Below are positions 1 to 6,481 of a stretch of 15,537 nucleotides of DNA, in pieces (within the stretch, counting starts at the first letter, position 1; each line of letters opens with the position of its first letter). The stretch is from Clostridia bacterium (GTDB taxonomy: Bacteria > Bacillota > Clostridia > Christensenellales > UBA1242). The notes under the pieces were generated by a model. The model made no database searches and had not been told where the DNA came from. It saw nothing but the letters and a program-made list of their open reading frames with translations. Position numbers and translations under genes: made by a program. The stretch is from positions 1 to 15,537 of the forward strand of contig JAFUJE010000130.1 of assembly GCA_017473795.1 (NCBI GenBank). Direction: 5' to 3'.

Positions 1-336
1 AATAACAAAGCACAAATTATCAGCAATTCAATTATCAAAGACGCAAAAGGTTTAGTCCATGACTTGTACTTTGTTGATTGGGCATATAGTGAAAATTATA
101 CAGCAGTTACTATTAAAGTTGCCGGTACACTATATGTCAATGACTACTTTATTCCTGAAGCTAGTTACAAATTTAACGGTGTTAAAAACGAATTAATTTT
201 ACACGATACTTGGTTTGATTTAATCATCACCGCCGAAGATGTTGCCAATGGTAATGATTTAGTTTGGGAATTTGATTGGGACGGCAACGGTACTTACGAA
301 CAAACCATCAAAATACAAGTTACCAACTTTAATTAA
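1..336 (+). CDS. C-terminal fragment of a probable secreted/surface protein, function unknown
   Basis: The frame is open from the first base of the window and ends at a TAA, so this is the last 111 residues of a longer gene that starts upstream. The visible part is rich in alternating hydrophobic and polar residues and aromatics, with few charged helical stretches, which suggests an immunoglobulin-like or other beta-sandwich domain. It ends with a Trp-Glu-Phe-Asp-Trp-Asp-Gly-Asn-Gly stretch that resembles an acidic calcium-binding-like turn, then a final beta strand. No transmembrane segment or sorting signal is visible at the C terminus. A strong terminator follows 15 bases downstream. Secretion is inferred from composition only; I do not recognise the family, and the N-terminal signal would lie outside the window. 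Confidence 0.7.
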   Translation, partial: NNKAQIISNSIIKDAKGLVHDLYFVDWAYSENYTAVTIKVAGTLYVNDYFIPEASYKFNGVKNELILHDTWFDLIITAEDVANGNDLVWEFDWDGNGTYEQTIKIQVTNFN

Positions 337-347
337 AATCAAAATCA

Positions 348-384
348 TAAGAACTGGCGAAAACAAAGCCAGTTTTTTTATGTA
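348..384 (+). repeat. 37-nt direct repeat, copy 1 (contains a terminator)
   Basis: The 37 bases here are identical to 1006-1042. The repeat consists of a short leader (TAAG), a terminator hairpin, its T-run and a trailing ATGTA. Similarity continues weakly beyond the exact match if one base is gapped. The two copies bracket the small membrane-protein gene at 479-988. Confidence 0.85.
352..379 (+). terminator. Rho-independent terminator after the surface-protein fragment
   Basis: The stem AACTGGC (352-358) pairs perfectly with GCCAGTT (368-374) across a nine-base A-rich loop and runs into seven T residues (373-379). It should end the transcript of the gene that stops at 336. Confidence 0.9.
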
Positions 385-431
385 AAATTATGTCATTCTT
401 AGATTAATAATTGCGGTATTTTACAAAATAT

Positions 432-472
432 TTGACTTAAAATTAATTTAATTTTACTCTATATTAGGGGGT
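432..472 (+). promoter_or_regulatory. Candidate promoter and ribosome binding site for the small membrane protein
   Basis: TTGACT (432-437) is separated by 17 bases from TACTCT (455-460), a weak -10. TATATT (460-465) is a better hexamer but lies 22 bases from that -35. A purine-rich AGGGGG (466-471) lies 7 bases before the ATG at 479. Unlike the leaderless promoters elsewhere in the window, this gene leaves room for a short leader with a Shine-Dalgarno-like site. Confidence 0.45.
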
Positions 473-478
473 AAAAAT

Positions 479-988
479 ATGAATAAAAAGAATTTAATTT
501 TAAGTTCATTGTTGTGTGGACTTTCGGCATTAACATTTTTTATTATGTTTATTCCGATTATTTCCGTGACGGGGTACGATTTAGAACTGTTTACTTTAAT
601 CAATAGAATGTCAGAATGGTACATGGTCGAAGAATACGTTTGGGGTATTGCTGCTTTAATTTCGATTATTGTTTTACCATTATTGTTTTTCAGTTCTATT
701 CTCAGTATTTTCGTTGCTTGCGGAGAAATAAGAAATAAAATCACACAAATAGTAATTTACATTGTAAACATCGTACTTTCCAGTTTGGTTGTTGGTGTCG
801 TGGTTAATTATTTCTTGGGATTGGGAAATGGTTTAGACGCCAGTGGTTTAGAACTTTTTAAAGATGAAACTTTCTTTAAATATTCCACAGCGTTCTTTTA
901 CTTACACACAATTTTCTCGATTGCGATGTTAGTTATTGCTTGTTTCAATTTTAATAAAAGCAAAAAAACTAAAAACACACAAAAATAA
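479..988 (+). CDS. Small four-helix integral membrane protein, function unknown
   Basis: This encodes a 169-residue hydrophobic protein. Four membrane segments can be read at about residues 8-32, 52-84, 88-116 and 134-158. A positively charged start (Asn-Lys-Lys-Asn) and a strongly basic tail (Lys-Ser-Lys-Lys-Thr-Lys) suggest both ends lie in the cytoplasm. The loop between the first two helices is acidic and aromatic and is probably outside. No catalytic motif, lipobox or transporter signature is visible, and I do not recognise the family. The ATG is supported by a G-rich RBS. The gene stands alone, with a terminator before it and an identical terminator after it, so it looks like a single-gene unit. 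It is one of the two + strand genes left of the origin and therefore faces the replication fork, unlike the housekeeping genes beside it. Confidence 0.75.
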   Translation: MNKKNLILSSLLCGLSALTFFIMFIPIISVTGYDLELFTLINRMSEWYMVEEYVWGIAALISIIVLPLLFFSSILSIFVACGEIRNKITQIVIYIVNIVLSSLVVGVVVNYFLGLGNGLDASGLELFKDETFFKYSTAFFYLHTIFSIAMLVIACFNFNKSKKTKNTQK

Positions 989-1005
989 GATTGAAAAAAA
1001 TTAAT

Positions 1006-1042
1006 TAAGAACTGGCGAAAACAAAGCCAGTTTTTTTATGTA
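1006..1042 (+). repeat. 37-nt direct repeat, copy 2 (contains a terminator)
   Basis: This is identical over 37 bases to 348-384. The copies begin 658 bp apart and lie in the same orientation on either side of the 479-988 gene. Two terminators normally share only stem and T-run, so identity of loop and flanks points to duplication rather than chance. Confidence 0.85.
1010..1037 (+). terminator. Rho-independent terminator of the small membrane protein gene
   Basis: AACTGGC (1010-1016) pairs with GCCAGTT (1026-1032) across the same nine-base loop as the upstream copy and ends in seven T residues (1031-1037). Confidence 0.9.
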
Positions 1043-1075
1043 TAAAATTGTTTTACCCGCACATAATAGACTTAG

Positions 1076-1158
1076 AAAATCCGCCACGGTTAGTTTGGAT
1101 CGGGAAAACCCTTTTCATGACTAACGACTTTACCATCTGTAAAGTTGCGGATTTTTTT
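1076..1158 (+). ncRNA. Possible structured RNA: three-way junction ending in a U-run
   Basis: The convergent intergenic space holds three nested complementary pairs. P1 is a perfect 9-bp stem, AAAATCCGC (1076-1084) with GCGGATTTT (1147-1155). P2 is GTTAGT (1089-1094) with ACTAAC (1120-1125), enclosing a small inner hairpin: either GGG/CCC around AAAA or GAAAA/TTTTC around CCC. P3 is ACTTTAC (1127-1133) with GTAAAGT (1139-1145) around a 5-nt loop. P2, P3 and P1 abut with almost no unpaired bases, forming a compact three-way junction, and the 3' strand of P1 runs into seven T residues on the + strand. No clear promoter is visible, although CATAAT at 1062-1067 could be a -10. I recognise no known family; it is not a tRNA, 4.5S RNA or hammerhead. 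It could also be an elaborate terminator or a small mobile inverted repeat. Confidence 0.35.
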
Positions 1159-1165
1159 CGTGCAA

Positions 1166-1195
1166 GAAAAAAGCGTACCAATGTGATACGCTTTC
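1166..1195 (-). terminator. Rho-independent terminator of pyk
   Basis: Read leftward, AAAGCGTA pairs perfectly with TACGCTTT across a nine-base loop (+ strand arms 1170-1177 and 1187-1194), followed by a T-run from the A residues at 1167-1172. It begins about 22 bases past the pyk stop codon. This shows that the short pyk reading frame really ends here rather than continuing into a lost C-terminal domain. Confidence 0.85.
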
Positions 1196-1216
1196 TTTTG
1201 ATTGTTTAAGGTAAAA

Positions 1217-2239
1217 TTATTTACCGTATTTTTGATTCCATGCTTCGTTAGTAATTTTACGCATATATTTGATGGTTTCAACTGGATATTCACCCATAGC
1301 AGTTTCTTCCGAAGTCATAACTGCGTCGGTACCGTCGTAAACAGCGTTAGCAACGTCGGTTGTTTCAGCACGGCTTGGACGTGGTTTTTGCATCATATTC
1401 AACATCATTTCGGTTGCCACAACAACAAATTTATTAGCAGCGTTACATTTTCTGATAATTTCTTTTTGTACGGTTGGCAATTTTTCTAATGGATATTCAA
1501 CACCCAAGTCACCACGAGCAACCATAATACCGTCTGCTTCCGCAATAATTTCGTCTAAGTTTTCTACTGCTTGAACGCTTTCAATCTTAGCGATAATTGG
1601 GGTAGTACCGGTAATTTGACGCATTTCACGGATATCTTCTGCTTTGTTAACAAAAGAAGCCGCAATCAAGTCAACTTTTTGTTCTACACCGAATTTCAAA
1701 TCGGCAATATCTTCTGGACGTAAGAATTGTAAGTGGACGTCAACGCCCGGAACAGCCATACTCTTTTTGTCAGCGATTTTACCACCGTTTTCAATTTTCA
1801 AGACAATTTCTTTACCTTTAACTTCTTGAACTTTAGAAACGATTAAACCGTTACAAATTAAAACGGTGTCACCAGGTTTAACATATTTGTATAAATCTGG
1901 GTGAGAAATTGAAACACCTTGTTGATTACCAACACGTTCATCACAGTACAATGAGAAGATGTCGCCTGGTTGAACAGTTACACCACCGTTTTCAAATGTA
2001 CGTAAGCGGATATCTGGACCTTTGGTATCCAACAAAATTTTGATGTCCTTTCCGTATTTTTCATTTACTTCACGAACTCGTGCGAATTTACGACCATGTT
2101 CTTCATGGCTTCCGTGGCTGAAATTACAACGGGCAATGCTCATGCCGGCGTCAGCCAATCCTTTGATGGTTTCTACACTTTCAGAGGCAGGGCCAATGGT
2201 GCAGAGAATTTTGATTTCCTTTTTATTTGTGCTTTCCAT
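1217..2239 (-). CDS. pyk: Pyruvate kinase lacking the C-terminal domain
   Basis: This is the last step of glycolysis: phosphoenolpyruvate plus ADP gives pyruvate plus ATP. The 340-residue product has the (beta/alpha)8 barrel and the inserted B domain (about 78-175). Visible motifs are the N-terminal CTIGPAS, the K+/substrate motif NFSHG (39-43), LLDTKGP (69-75), catalytic-region Lys199 in ASFVNKAED, metal ligands Glu220 (AKIES) and Asp244 (ARGDLG), and PRPSRAE followed by DAVMTSEETA near the end of the barrel. Family members usually have about 470-585 residues. The roughly 120-residue C domain, which carries allosteric effector sites and subunit contacts in characterised enzymes, is absent. 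A terminator follows directly, so this is not a window or frameshift artefact. The ATG at 2239 is chosen because homology starts just after it and a promoter ends 7 bases before it. A longer in-frame start would read through that promoter. Confidence 0.9.
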   Translation of the reverse strand: MESTNKKEIKILCTIGPASESVETIKGLADAGMSIARCNFSHGSHEEHGRKFARVREVNEKYGKDIKILLDTKGPDIRLRTFENGGVTVQPGDIFSLYCDERVGNQQGVSISHPDLYKYVKPGDTVLICNGLIVSKVQEVKGKEIVLKIENGGKIADKKSMAVPGVDVHLQFLRPEDIADLKFGVEQKVDLIAASFVNKAEDIREMRQITGTTPIIAKIESVQAVENLDEIIAEADGIMVARGDLGVEYPLEKLPTVQKEIIRKCNAANKFVVVATEMMLNMMQKPRPSRAETTDVANAVYDGTDAVMTSEETAMGEYPVETIKYMRKITNEAWNQKYGK

Positions 2240-2243
2240 AACA

Positions 2244-2798
2244 TTAATTATAAATAATTTGCAAAATTTTGTCGATTGTTTTTTCCAAATTATCATTAAT
2301 TATCACATGGTCAAAGTGTTCGGCTTCTTTCATACATTCATCATAATCAGCCATACGCACTTTAATATCGGCTAAAGCGTCACCACGGCGGTGTAAACGC
2401 TGTTCTATTTCGTTTTTATCAGCGGTAATAAAAATCGTCGTGACTTGTTTAAAACGTGATTTAAGCGCTTTTACGCCAATTAAATTACAATCTTTTAACG
2501 GTATCTTCTTTTGTGTAAATAACTCGTTAATATATTTTTCACTCATGCCACGTTTTTCGCCATGGCGCATGGTGTATTCAAAAATATCGCCCGAAGCTAC
2601 CATTGCGTCAAATTCTGCATTACTAACAAAATGGTAAGGATTGCCTTGACTTTCGTTAGGACGCATGGCACGGGTTGCCACCGAAACTAATTTAGCAAAA
2701 CGTTCGGGATATCTTTGGGTTAAAGTTCGGATAATTGTATCTTTCCCAGCACCACTGGGACCTTCAATAACGACAATCTTTTGATTAAATTCTTCCAT
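2244..2798 (-). CDS. gmk: Guanylate kinase (divergent)
   Basis: Converts GMP and ATP to GDP and ADP in purine nucleotide metabolism. The 184-residue length is close to the usual 190-210. A P-loop, EGPSGAGKDT, sits at about residues 12-21. The GMP-binding segment follows as SVATRAMRP (38-46) with a NPYHFVS motif, then the EYTMRHG segment and the lid RLHRRG, whose arginines are kept. Two positions are unusual. The common Asn-Tyr-Tyr-Gly element after the histidine reads Glu-Lys-Arg-Gly, and the Ile-Asp-x-Gln-Gly strand reads Cys-Asn-Leu-Ile-Gly, so the aspartate is replaced. It is the best-fitting family, but altered nucleotide selectivity or a related NMP kinase role cannot be excluded. The gene ends 5 bases before the pyk start and contains the pyk promoter in its last codons. 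Confidence 0.78.
   Translation of the reverse strand: MEEFNQKIVVIEGPSGAGKDTIIRTLTQRYPERFAKLVSVATRAMRPNESQGNPYHFVSNAEFDAMVASGDIFEYTMRHGEKRGMSEKYINELFTQKKIPLKDCNLIGVKALKSRFKQVTTIFITADKNEIEQRLHRRGDALADIKVRMADYDECMKEAEHFDHVIINDNLEKTIDKILQIIYN
2247..2275 (-). promoter_or_regulatory. pyk promoter inside the end of gmk; leaderless
   Basis: Read leftward, TCGACA (+ 2270-2275; one mismatch to TTGACA) is 17 bases from TATAAT (+ 2247-2252), and 7 bases then separate the -10 from the ATG at 2239. The whole promoter lies inside gmk; the TATAAT doubles as its last Tyr-Asn codons. No Shine-Dalgarno sequence fits between. Confidence 0.75.
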
Positions 2799-2803
2799 AA
2801 ATT

Positions 2804-2832
2804 ATCTTAGCCTTAAATGTTAATTAAGTCAA
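2804..2832 (-). promoter_or_regulatory. gmk promoter; leaderless
   Basis: Read leftward, TTGACT (+ 2827-2832) is 17 bases from TAAGAT (+ 2804-2809). Only 5 bases separate the -10 from the ATG at 2798, so the transcript should start at or within a base or two of the start codon. Confidence 0.7.
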
Positions 2833-2995
2833 ACTAAGAGCGCACCCCAAAATTATCCTGCTTGATTAAAAAAATATTTACAGCAAAAATGGCTGGCAAG
2901 AAACCAACCACTTAAACACAAAATTTTCTCTTGTTTAAAAATAAAACTTGAAGCCCATAATTTTACTAAACCAACCAAACAACCACACAAGTTAT
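2833..2995. other. Intergenic region between glyS and gmk
   Basis: Apart from the glyS terminator (2885-2913), nothing coding or RNA-like was found here. The part next to glyS (2914-2995) is A/C-rich on the + strand and holds only a weak inverted pair, AACTTG (2946-2951) with CAAGTT (2987-2992). Confidence 0.6.
2885..2913 (-). terminator. Rho-independent terminator of the serS-glyS operon
   Basis: Read leftward, TGGTTGG pairs with CCAGCCA (one G-U pair; + strand arms 2890-2896 and 2904-2910) around a seven-base loop and is followed by five T residues (+ 2885-2889). The stem can be extended through flanking A-U and G-U pairs. It lies about 85 bases past the glyS stop codon. Confidence 0.7.
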
Positions 2996-4414
2996 TTATA
3001 AAATATTTTTTTTCTTATTATAGGCTGTAAATATGTCAGTAACTTTTGTTGGTAATTCCGCAATTTTAACCCGTGTTTGTTCCATGGTATCACGGTCACG
3101 GATTGTGACGGATTCGTCTTCCAATGTATCGTAATCCACGGTGACACATAATGGGGTGCCAATTTCGTCTTGACGGCGGTAACGTTTACCGATTGAGCCG
3201 GCGTCGTCGTAAGTTACATGGAAGTGTTGTTGTAAATCACGGTACAATTTAGTTGCCGTTTCGGTTAAGCCTTTCTTTTGTAACGGTAAAACGCAAATTT
3301 GGTAAGGTGCTAAGTTGGGATTCAATTTTAACACAACACGGGTATCATTTTCCGCCACTTGTTCGGTGTGGTAAGCGTCACACAGAATGGCTAAGAATAA
3401 ACGTTCCAAACCTTGCGAACTTTCGATAACGGTCGGTACAAATTTTTGGTTGGTCATCGGGTCTAAGTATTCCATTGATTTTTTGGATAAGTTTTGGTGA
3501 TTAGTTAAGTCGTGGACGCCACGGTGGTGCGTGCCATTTAATTCACCCCAGCCAAAAGGGAAGTGGTATTCCATGTCGCAAGCGGCTTTGGCGTAGAATA
3601 CCAATTTTTCGTGGTCGTGGAAGCGTAAGTTTTCGGCTTTTACCCCCAAAACATTGGTAACAAAATTCCAAATCTTTTGTTTGTATTTTTCGTAGAAACC
3701 CATAGCGTCGTCGGCGTGACAGAATAATTGGTGTTCCATTTGTTCAAATTCAACCGTTCGGAAAATAAAGTTACCCGGCGTAATTTCGTTACGGAAAGCC
3801 TTACCAATTTGTCCAATCCCGAAAGGGACTTTTAAGCGCATACTGCGTTGAACGTTAGTAAAATTGATAAATTCGCTTTGGGCTGTTTCGGGACGTAAGA
3901 AAATTTGGTCAGTATTATTTTGGGTAACACCCCGGTGTGTTTCAAACATTAAGTTAAATTGACGAATCGGCGTCCAATTAAACTTGCCACATTTCGGACA
4001 GACTAATTTGTGTTCGTTGATGTAGTTTTCTAACGCTTCGTTCGTCCAACCGTCCGCATTAATTTTGTCATCATGGCTTTCAATTAATTTATCCGCACGG
4101 GAACGGGTTTGACAATCTTTACAGTCCATTAAAGGGTCAGAAAAACCGCTGACGTGCCCGCTGGCCACCCAAACATTGCGGTTCATCAAAATCCCACCGT
4201 CTAAGCCCACGCTGTTGTCGTTGGTTGTGACGAACTCACGCCACCATAATTGTTTGATACGGTTCTTTAATTCCACACCTAACGGACCGTAGTCCCAAGT
4301 GTTGGCTAAACCGTCATAAATTTCTGAACCCGGAAAAACAAAGCCCCGGTTTTTACACATCGCAATAATTGTTTCAATCGCAACAGGTTGTGTATGTTGT
4401 TCTGTATTACTCAT
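2996..4414 (-). CDS. glyS: Glycyl-tRNA synthetase, single-chain (alpha2) type
   Basis: Charges tRNA-Gly with glycine in the cytoplasm. The 472 residues match the homodimeric class II enzyme, not the two-gene GlyQ/GlyS type. The N-terminal KNRGFVFPGSEIYDG and TWDYGPLG segments are characteristic. Two Cys pairs, C98/C101 and C139/C142, look like a zinc-binding knuckle. Downstream are RPETAQ (174-179), the motif 2 region RNEITPG (208-214) with EFEQME (222-227), and motif 3 GLERLF (335-340). The anticodon-binding domain occupies roughly residues 368-465. The start is fixed by an AAGGAG ribosome binding site 9 bases upstream that overlaps the serS stop codon. It is the second gene of the serS-glyS operon, and no T-box leader is present. 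Confidence 0.95.
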   Translation of the reverse strand: MSNTEQHTQPVAIETIIAMCKNRGFVFPGSEIYDGLANTWDYGPLGVELKNRIKQLWWREFVTTNDNSVGLDGGILMNRNVWVASGHVSGFSDPLMDCKDCQTRSRADKLIESHDDKINADGWTNEALENYINEHKLVCPKCGKFNWTPIRQFNLMFETHRGVTQNNTDQIFLRPETAQSEFINFTNVQRSMRLKVPFGIGQIGKAFRNEITPGNFIFRTVEFEQMEHQLFCHADDAMGFYEKYKQKIWNFVTNVLGVKAENLRFHDHEKLVFYAKAACDMEYHFPFGWGELNGTHHRGVHDLTNHQNLSKKSMEYLDPMTNQKFVPTVIESSQGLERLFLAILCDAYHTEQVAENDTRVVLKLNPNLAPYQICVLPLQKKGLTETATKLYRDLQQHFHVTYDDAGSIGKRYRRQDEIGTPLCVTVDYDTLEDESVTIRDRDTMEQTRVKIAELPTKVTDIFTAYNKKKNIL

Positions 4415-4423
4415 TTGCTTTTG

Positions 4424-4430
4424 CTCCTTA
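4424..4430 (-). promoter_or_regulatory. glyS ribosome binding site overlapping the serS stop
   Basis: The serS stop codon TAA and the Shine-Dalgarno AAGGAG share bases, forming TAAGGAG, 9 bases before the glyS ATG. The same arrangement joins gyrB to gyrA, suggesting translational coupling inside operons. Confidence 0.8.
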
Positions 4431-5711
4431 CTTCTTCTTTAAAACCGTAATCCCGTGCATATATTTGTGCAGAGCAGCCGGAATATTAACACTGCCGTCT
4501 GCATTTTGGTATTGTTCTAAAATAGCAGGGATTAAACGAGATGTTGCTAAACCCGAACCATTCAAAGTGTGTAACAACACAGTTTTGCCGTCCGTATCTT
4601 TGGTACGAATATTAGCACGACGGGCTTGGTAGTCGGTCGCATTGGAAACCGACGAAACTTCTTTATAGCCTTTCATTGAGGGGATAAAGACTTCGATGTC
4701 GTAAGTTTTGGCCATACTTGCCGAACAATCTCCCGCCGCCAAAGCTGTGGTTTGGAAATGTAAACCTAAGCCTTCCAAAAGTTTTTCGGCGTTACGAACT
4801 AACTCACTGAAGAATTGTGGACTTTGGGCAGCCGCACAGTAAACAAACATTTCAATCTTGTTAAACTGATAGCCACGAATCATACCACGTTCGTCCGTAC
4901 GGTAAGAACCGGCTTCTTTACGGTAGCAGGGGGTGTAACTGAAATATTTAATTGGTAACTGATTTTGGTTAATAATTTCGTCACGGTGTAAGTTTAACAA
5001 AGCTGTTTCTGCCGTTGGTAATAAGAATTTACTTTTCTTCGGGTCTTTATTAAAATCGGTGACAAAGACATCTTCCACAAATTTCGGGAATTCTCCGGCG
5101 GCATAACCGCTTTCCCAATTTAATAAGTGCGGTGGTAAAATAAATTTGTAGCCATTAGCAATGTGAAAATCAATAAAGTAATTTAATAAAGCCCATTCTA
5201 ACATGGCACCAGCGCCGGTATAAACCCAAGTCTTGGCACCGCTTAATTTAGCACCACGTTCGTAGTCAATTAAACCTAAGTTGGTTGCCAAAGTTACATG
5301 GTCTTTCCATTCAAAATCCAAAGCCGGTTTTTTACCAAAAGTGGTGACAACACGGTTTTTTTCTTTTCCGCCTGCCACAACTTCGGGGAGAGGAATATTG
5401 GGTAAAGCCGCTAAATGTTCAAAAATTTTGTCGTTAATTTTGGTTAACTCGGCATCGCCATTAGCAATCTTGTCACCGATAGCTTTCATTTCGGCAATTT
5501 GTTTGGTGGCATCTTTGCCTTCTTTTTTTAACTTAGCAATGATAGCACTGTTTTCGTTACGTTTTTGGCGACGTGCTTCGTTGCGTTGAATTAAATTACG
5601 GCGCAAGTTATCCAACTCAATCACCGTGGTAAAATCAACGTGGCAATCACGTTTCGCCAGTTGTTCTTGTACCCATTGTGGGTTATTGCGGATTAAATTT
5701 ATGTCTAGCAT
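4428..5711 (-). CDS. serS: Seryl-tRNA synthetase
   Basis: Charges tRNA-Ser (and tRNA-Sec where present) with serine. The 427 residues match the usual size. An N-terminal helical hairpin (about 30-100), rich in Lys, Glu and Arg, is the tRNA-binding coiled coil. The class II core follows: TAETALLNLHRDE (233-245), motif 2 around PCYRKEAGSYRTDERG (261-276) with GYQFNKIEMF, then KTYDIEV (335-341), SSVSNATDYQARRANIR (353-369) and motif 3 NGSGLATSR (384-392). An upstream in-frame ATG would add 12 residues but would place the promoter inside the coding sequence. The ATG at 5711 fits both the family N terminus and the -10 spacing. It heads the serS-glyS operon. Confidence 0.95.
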   Translation of the reverse strand: MLDINLIRNNPQWVQEQLAKRDCHVDFTTVIELDNLRRNLIQRNEARRQKRNENSAIIAKLKKEGKDATKQIAEMKAIGDKIANGDAELTKINDKIFEHLAALPNIPLPEVVAGGKEKNRVVTTFGKKPALDFEWKDHVTLATNLGLIDYERGAKLSGAKTWVYTGAGAMLEWALLNYFIDFHIANGYKFILPPHLLNWESGYAAGEFPKFVEDVFVTDFNKDPKKSKFLLPTAETALLNLHRDEIINQNQLPIKYFSYTPCYRKEAGSYRTDERGMIRGYQFNKIEMFVYCAAAQSPQFFSELVRNAEKLLEGLGLHFQTTALAAGDCSASMAKTYDIEVFIPSMKGYKEVSSVSNATDYQARRANIRTKDTDGKTVLLHTLNGSGLATSRLIPAILEQYQNADGSVNIPAALHKYMHGITVLKKK

Positions 5712-5717
5712 ATCCTT

Positions 5718-5747
5718 ATTATACAATAATTCGTGATGGCTCGGCAA
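5718..5747 (-). promoter_or_regulatory. serS promoter; leaderless
   Basis: Read leftward, TTGCCG (+ 5742-5747) is 18 bases from a perfect TATAAT (+ 5718-5723). Six bases separate it from the ATG at 5711. An AGGA sequence falls within those six bases, too close to the start codon to act as a normal Shine-Dalgarno site. Confidence 0.75.
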
Positions 5748-5755
5748 TGGTTTAA

Positions 5756-6481
5756 TTATTCAGCGTCAGTCGTTGGCACGTTAAAAGTCGGTTTTTCTTC
5801 CGGTGTCATAATGGCTTTGATTTCGTCTTTTAATTTTTCTTCGTTGAAAGTGGGGTGTACGTCCGACCAAGTGTAAGTAATTTGGTAATCCGGCGTAATT
5901 TCAAATTGGTCAAATTGTAAGCCGTCCATGTAAGCCAACATCTTAATTGTTGGTTTTAAGAAACGACGACTGCGTTCGGGTAAATTATTGACATATTTTT
6001 CCGATAACGTAATTTTGTAAGGTTTACCTTTATTATCTTGGGTGATAATAATCGCCTTCTTAAATTTAGCCACTTCGGTATTGAAGATGGAAACTTTCAT
6101 TTGGTCGATTTGTTTTTGTTCGGTTTTGCTTAAATTCAACATCAAAGTCGGTTTGATTTTTGCCAACTCGATTTTAATTAAAGGATCCAAAGAATTGTTG
6201 CCAATTTCGGTACGGAAGCGAGCCGAAATATTTGGGAAAATGTTATCAACATCATCTGGCGCAAAATCTGAAGAACGAATGATAATTTCGTGTGTTTTAC
6301 GAATTTTATTGCAGAGTTTTTCTACTTCCCGCATGGTAATGTCGTGAAAAAATAAATTGGTAAAAATGTAAGCCCGTTGTAAAGAATTTTTGACCAATCT
6401 TTTGGTTAATTCACAGCCGATACTGCCGTCTGGCGTCACCTTAAAACTGTGGTTAATCGCTTCACAACCTTGAAAATTCAT
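5756..6481 (-). CDS. Hypothetical protein coupled to dnaN, function unknown
   Basis: The ATG at 6481 overlaps the dnaN stop codon by one base (TAATG), which implies coupled translation with the sliding clamp. A longer in-frame start at 6547 would overlap dnaN by 67 bases and is less likely. The 241-residue product is soluble, with no membrane segment or signal peptide. It has a mixed alpha/beta look: an N-terminal half with several short strands, a Lys/Glu-rich middle (about 120-160) and an acidic, Pro-rich C-terminal tail. No Walker A motif, zinc ligands or nuclease motif could be seen. In many bacteria this slot holds yaaA and recF; neither is encoded here, and the product lacks the RecF P-loop and SMC-like signature. 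I do not recognise the family. Confidence 0.75.
   Translation of the reverse strand: MNFQGCEAINHSFKVTPDGSIGCELTKRLVKNSLQRAYIFTNLFFHDITMREVEKLCNKIRKTHEIIIRSSDFAPDDVDNIFPNISARFRTEIGNNSLDPLIKIELAKIKPTLMLNLSKTEQKQIDQMKVSIFNTEVAKFKKAIIITQDNKGKPYKITLSEKYVNNLPERSRRFLKPTIKMLAYMDGLQFDQFEITPDYQITYTWSDVHPTFNEEKLKDEIKAIMTPEEKPTFNVPTTDAE

Noticed and set aside
1089-1125. Integron attC-like site from GTTAGT...ACTAAC
   Set aside because: The bases do not fit the GTTRRRY/RYYYAAC core consensus, and no integrase or cassette array is present.
1076-1158. tRNA or hammerhead ribozyme
   Set aside because: There is no T-arm consensus or 7-bp acceptor layout, and the conserved hammerhead junction bases (CUGAUGA and GAAA) are missing on both strands.
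1090-1293. Leftward 67-codon open frame overlapping the pyk end
   Set aside because: It is out of frame with pyk and runs through the pyk terminator and the structured region; no promoter or RBS supports it.
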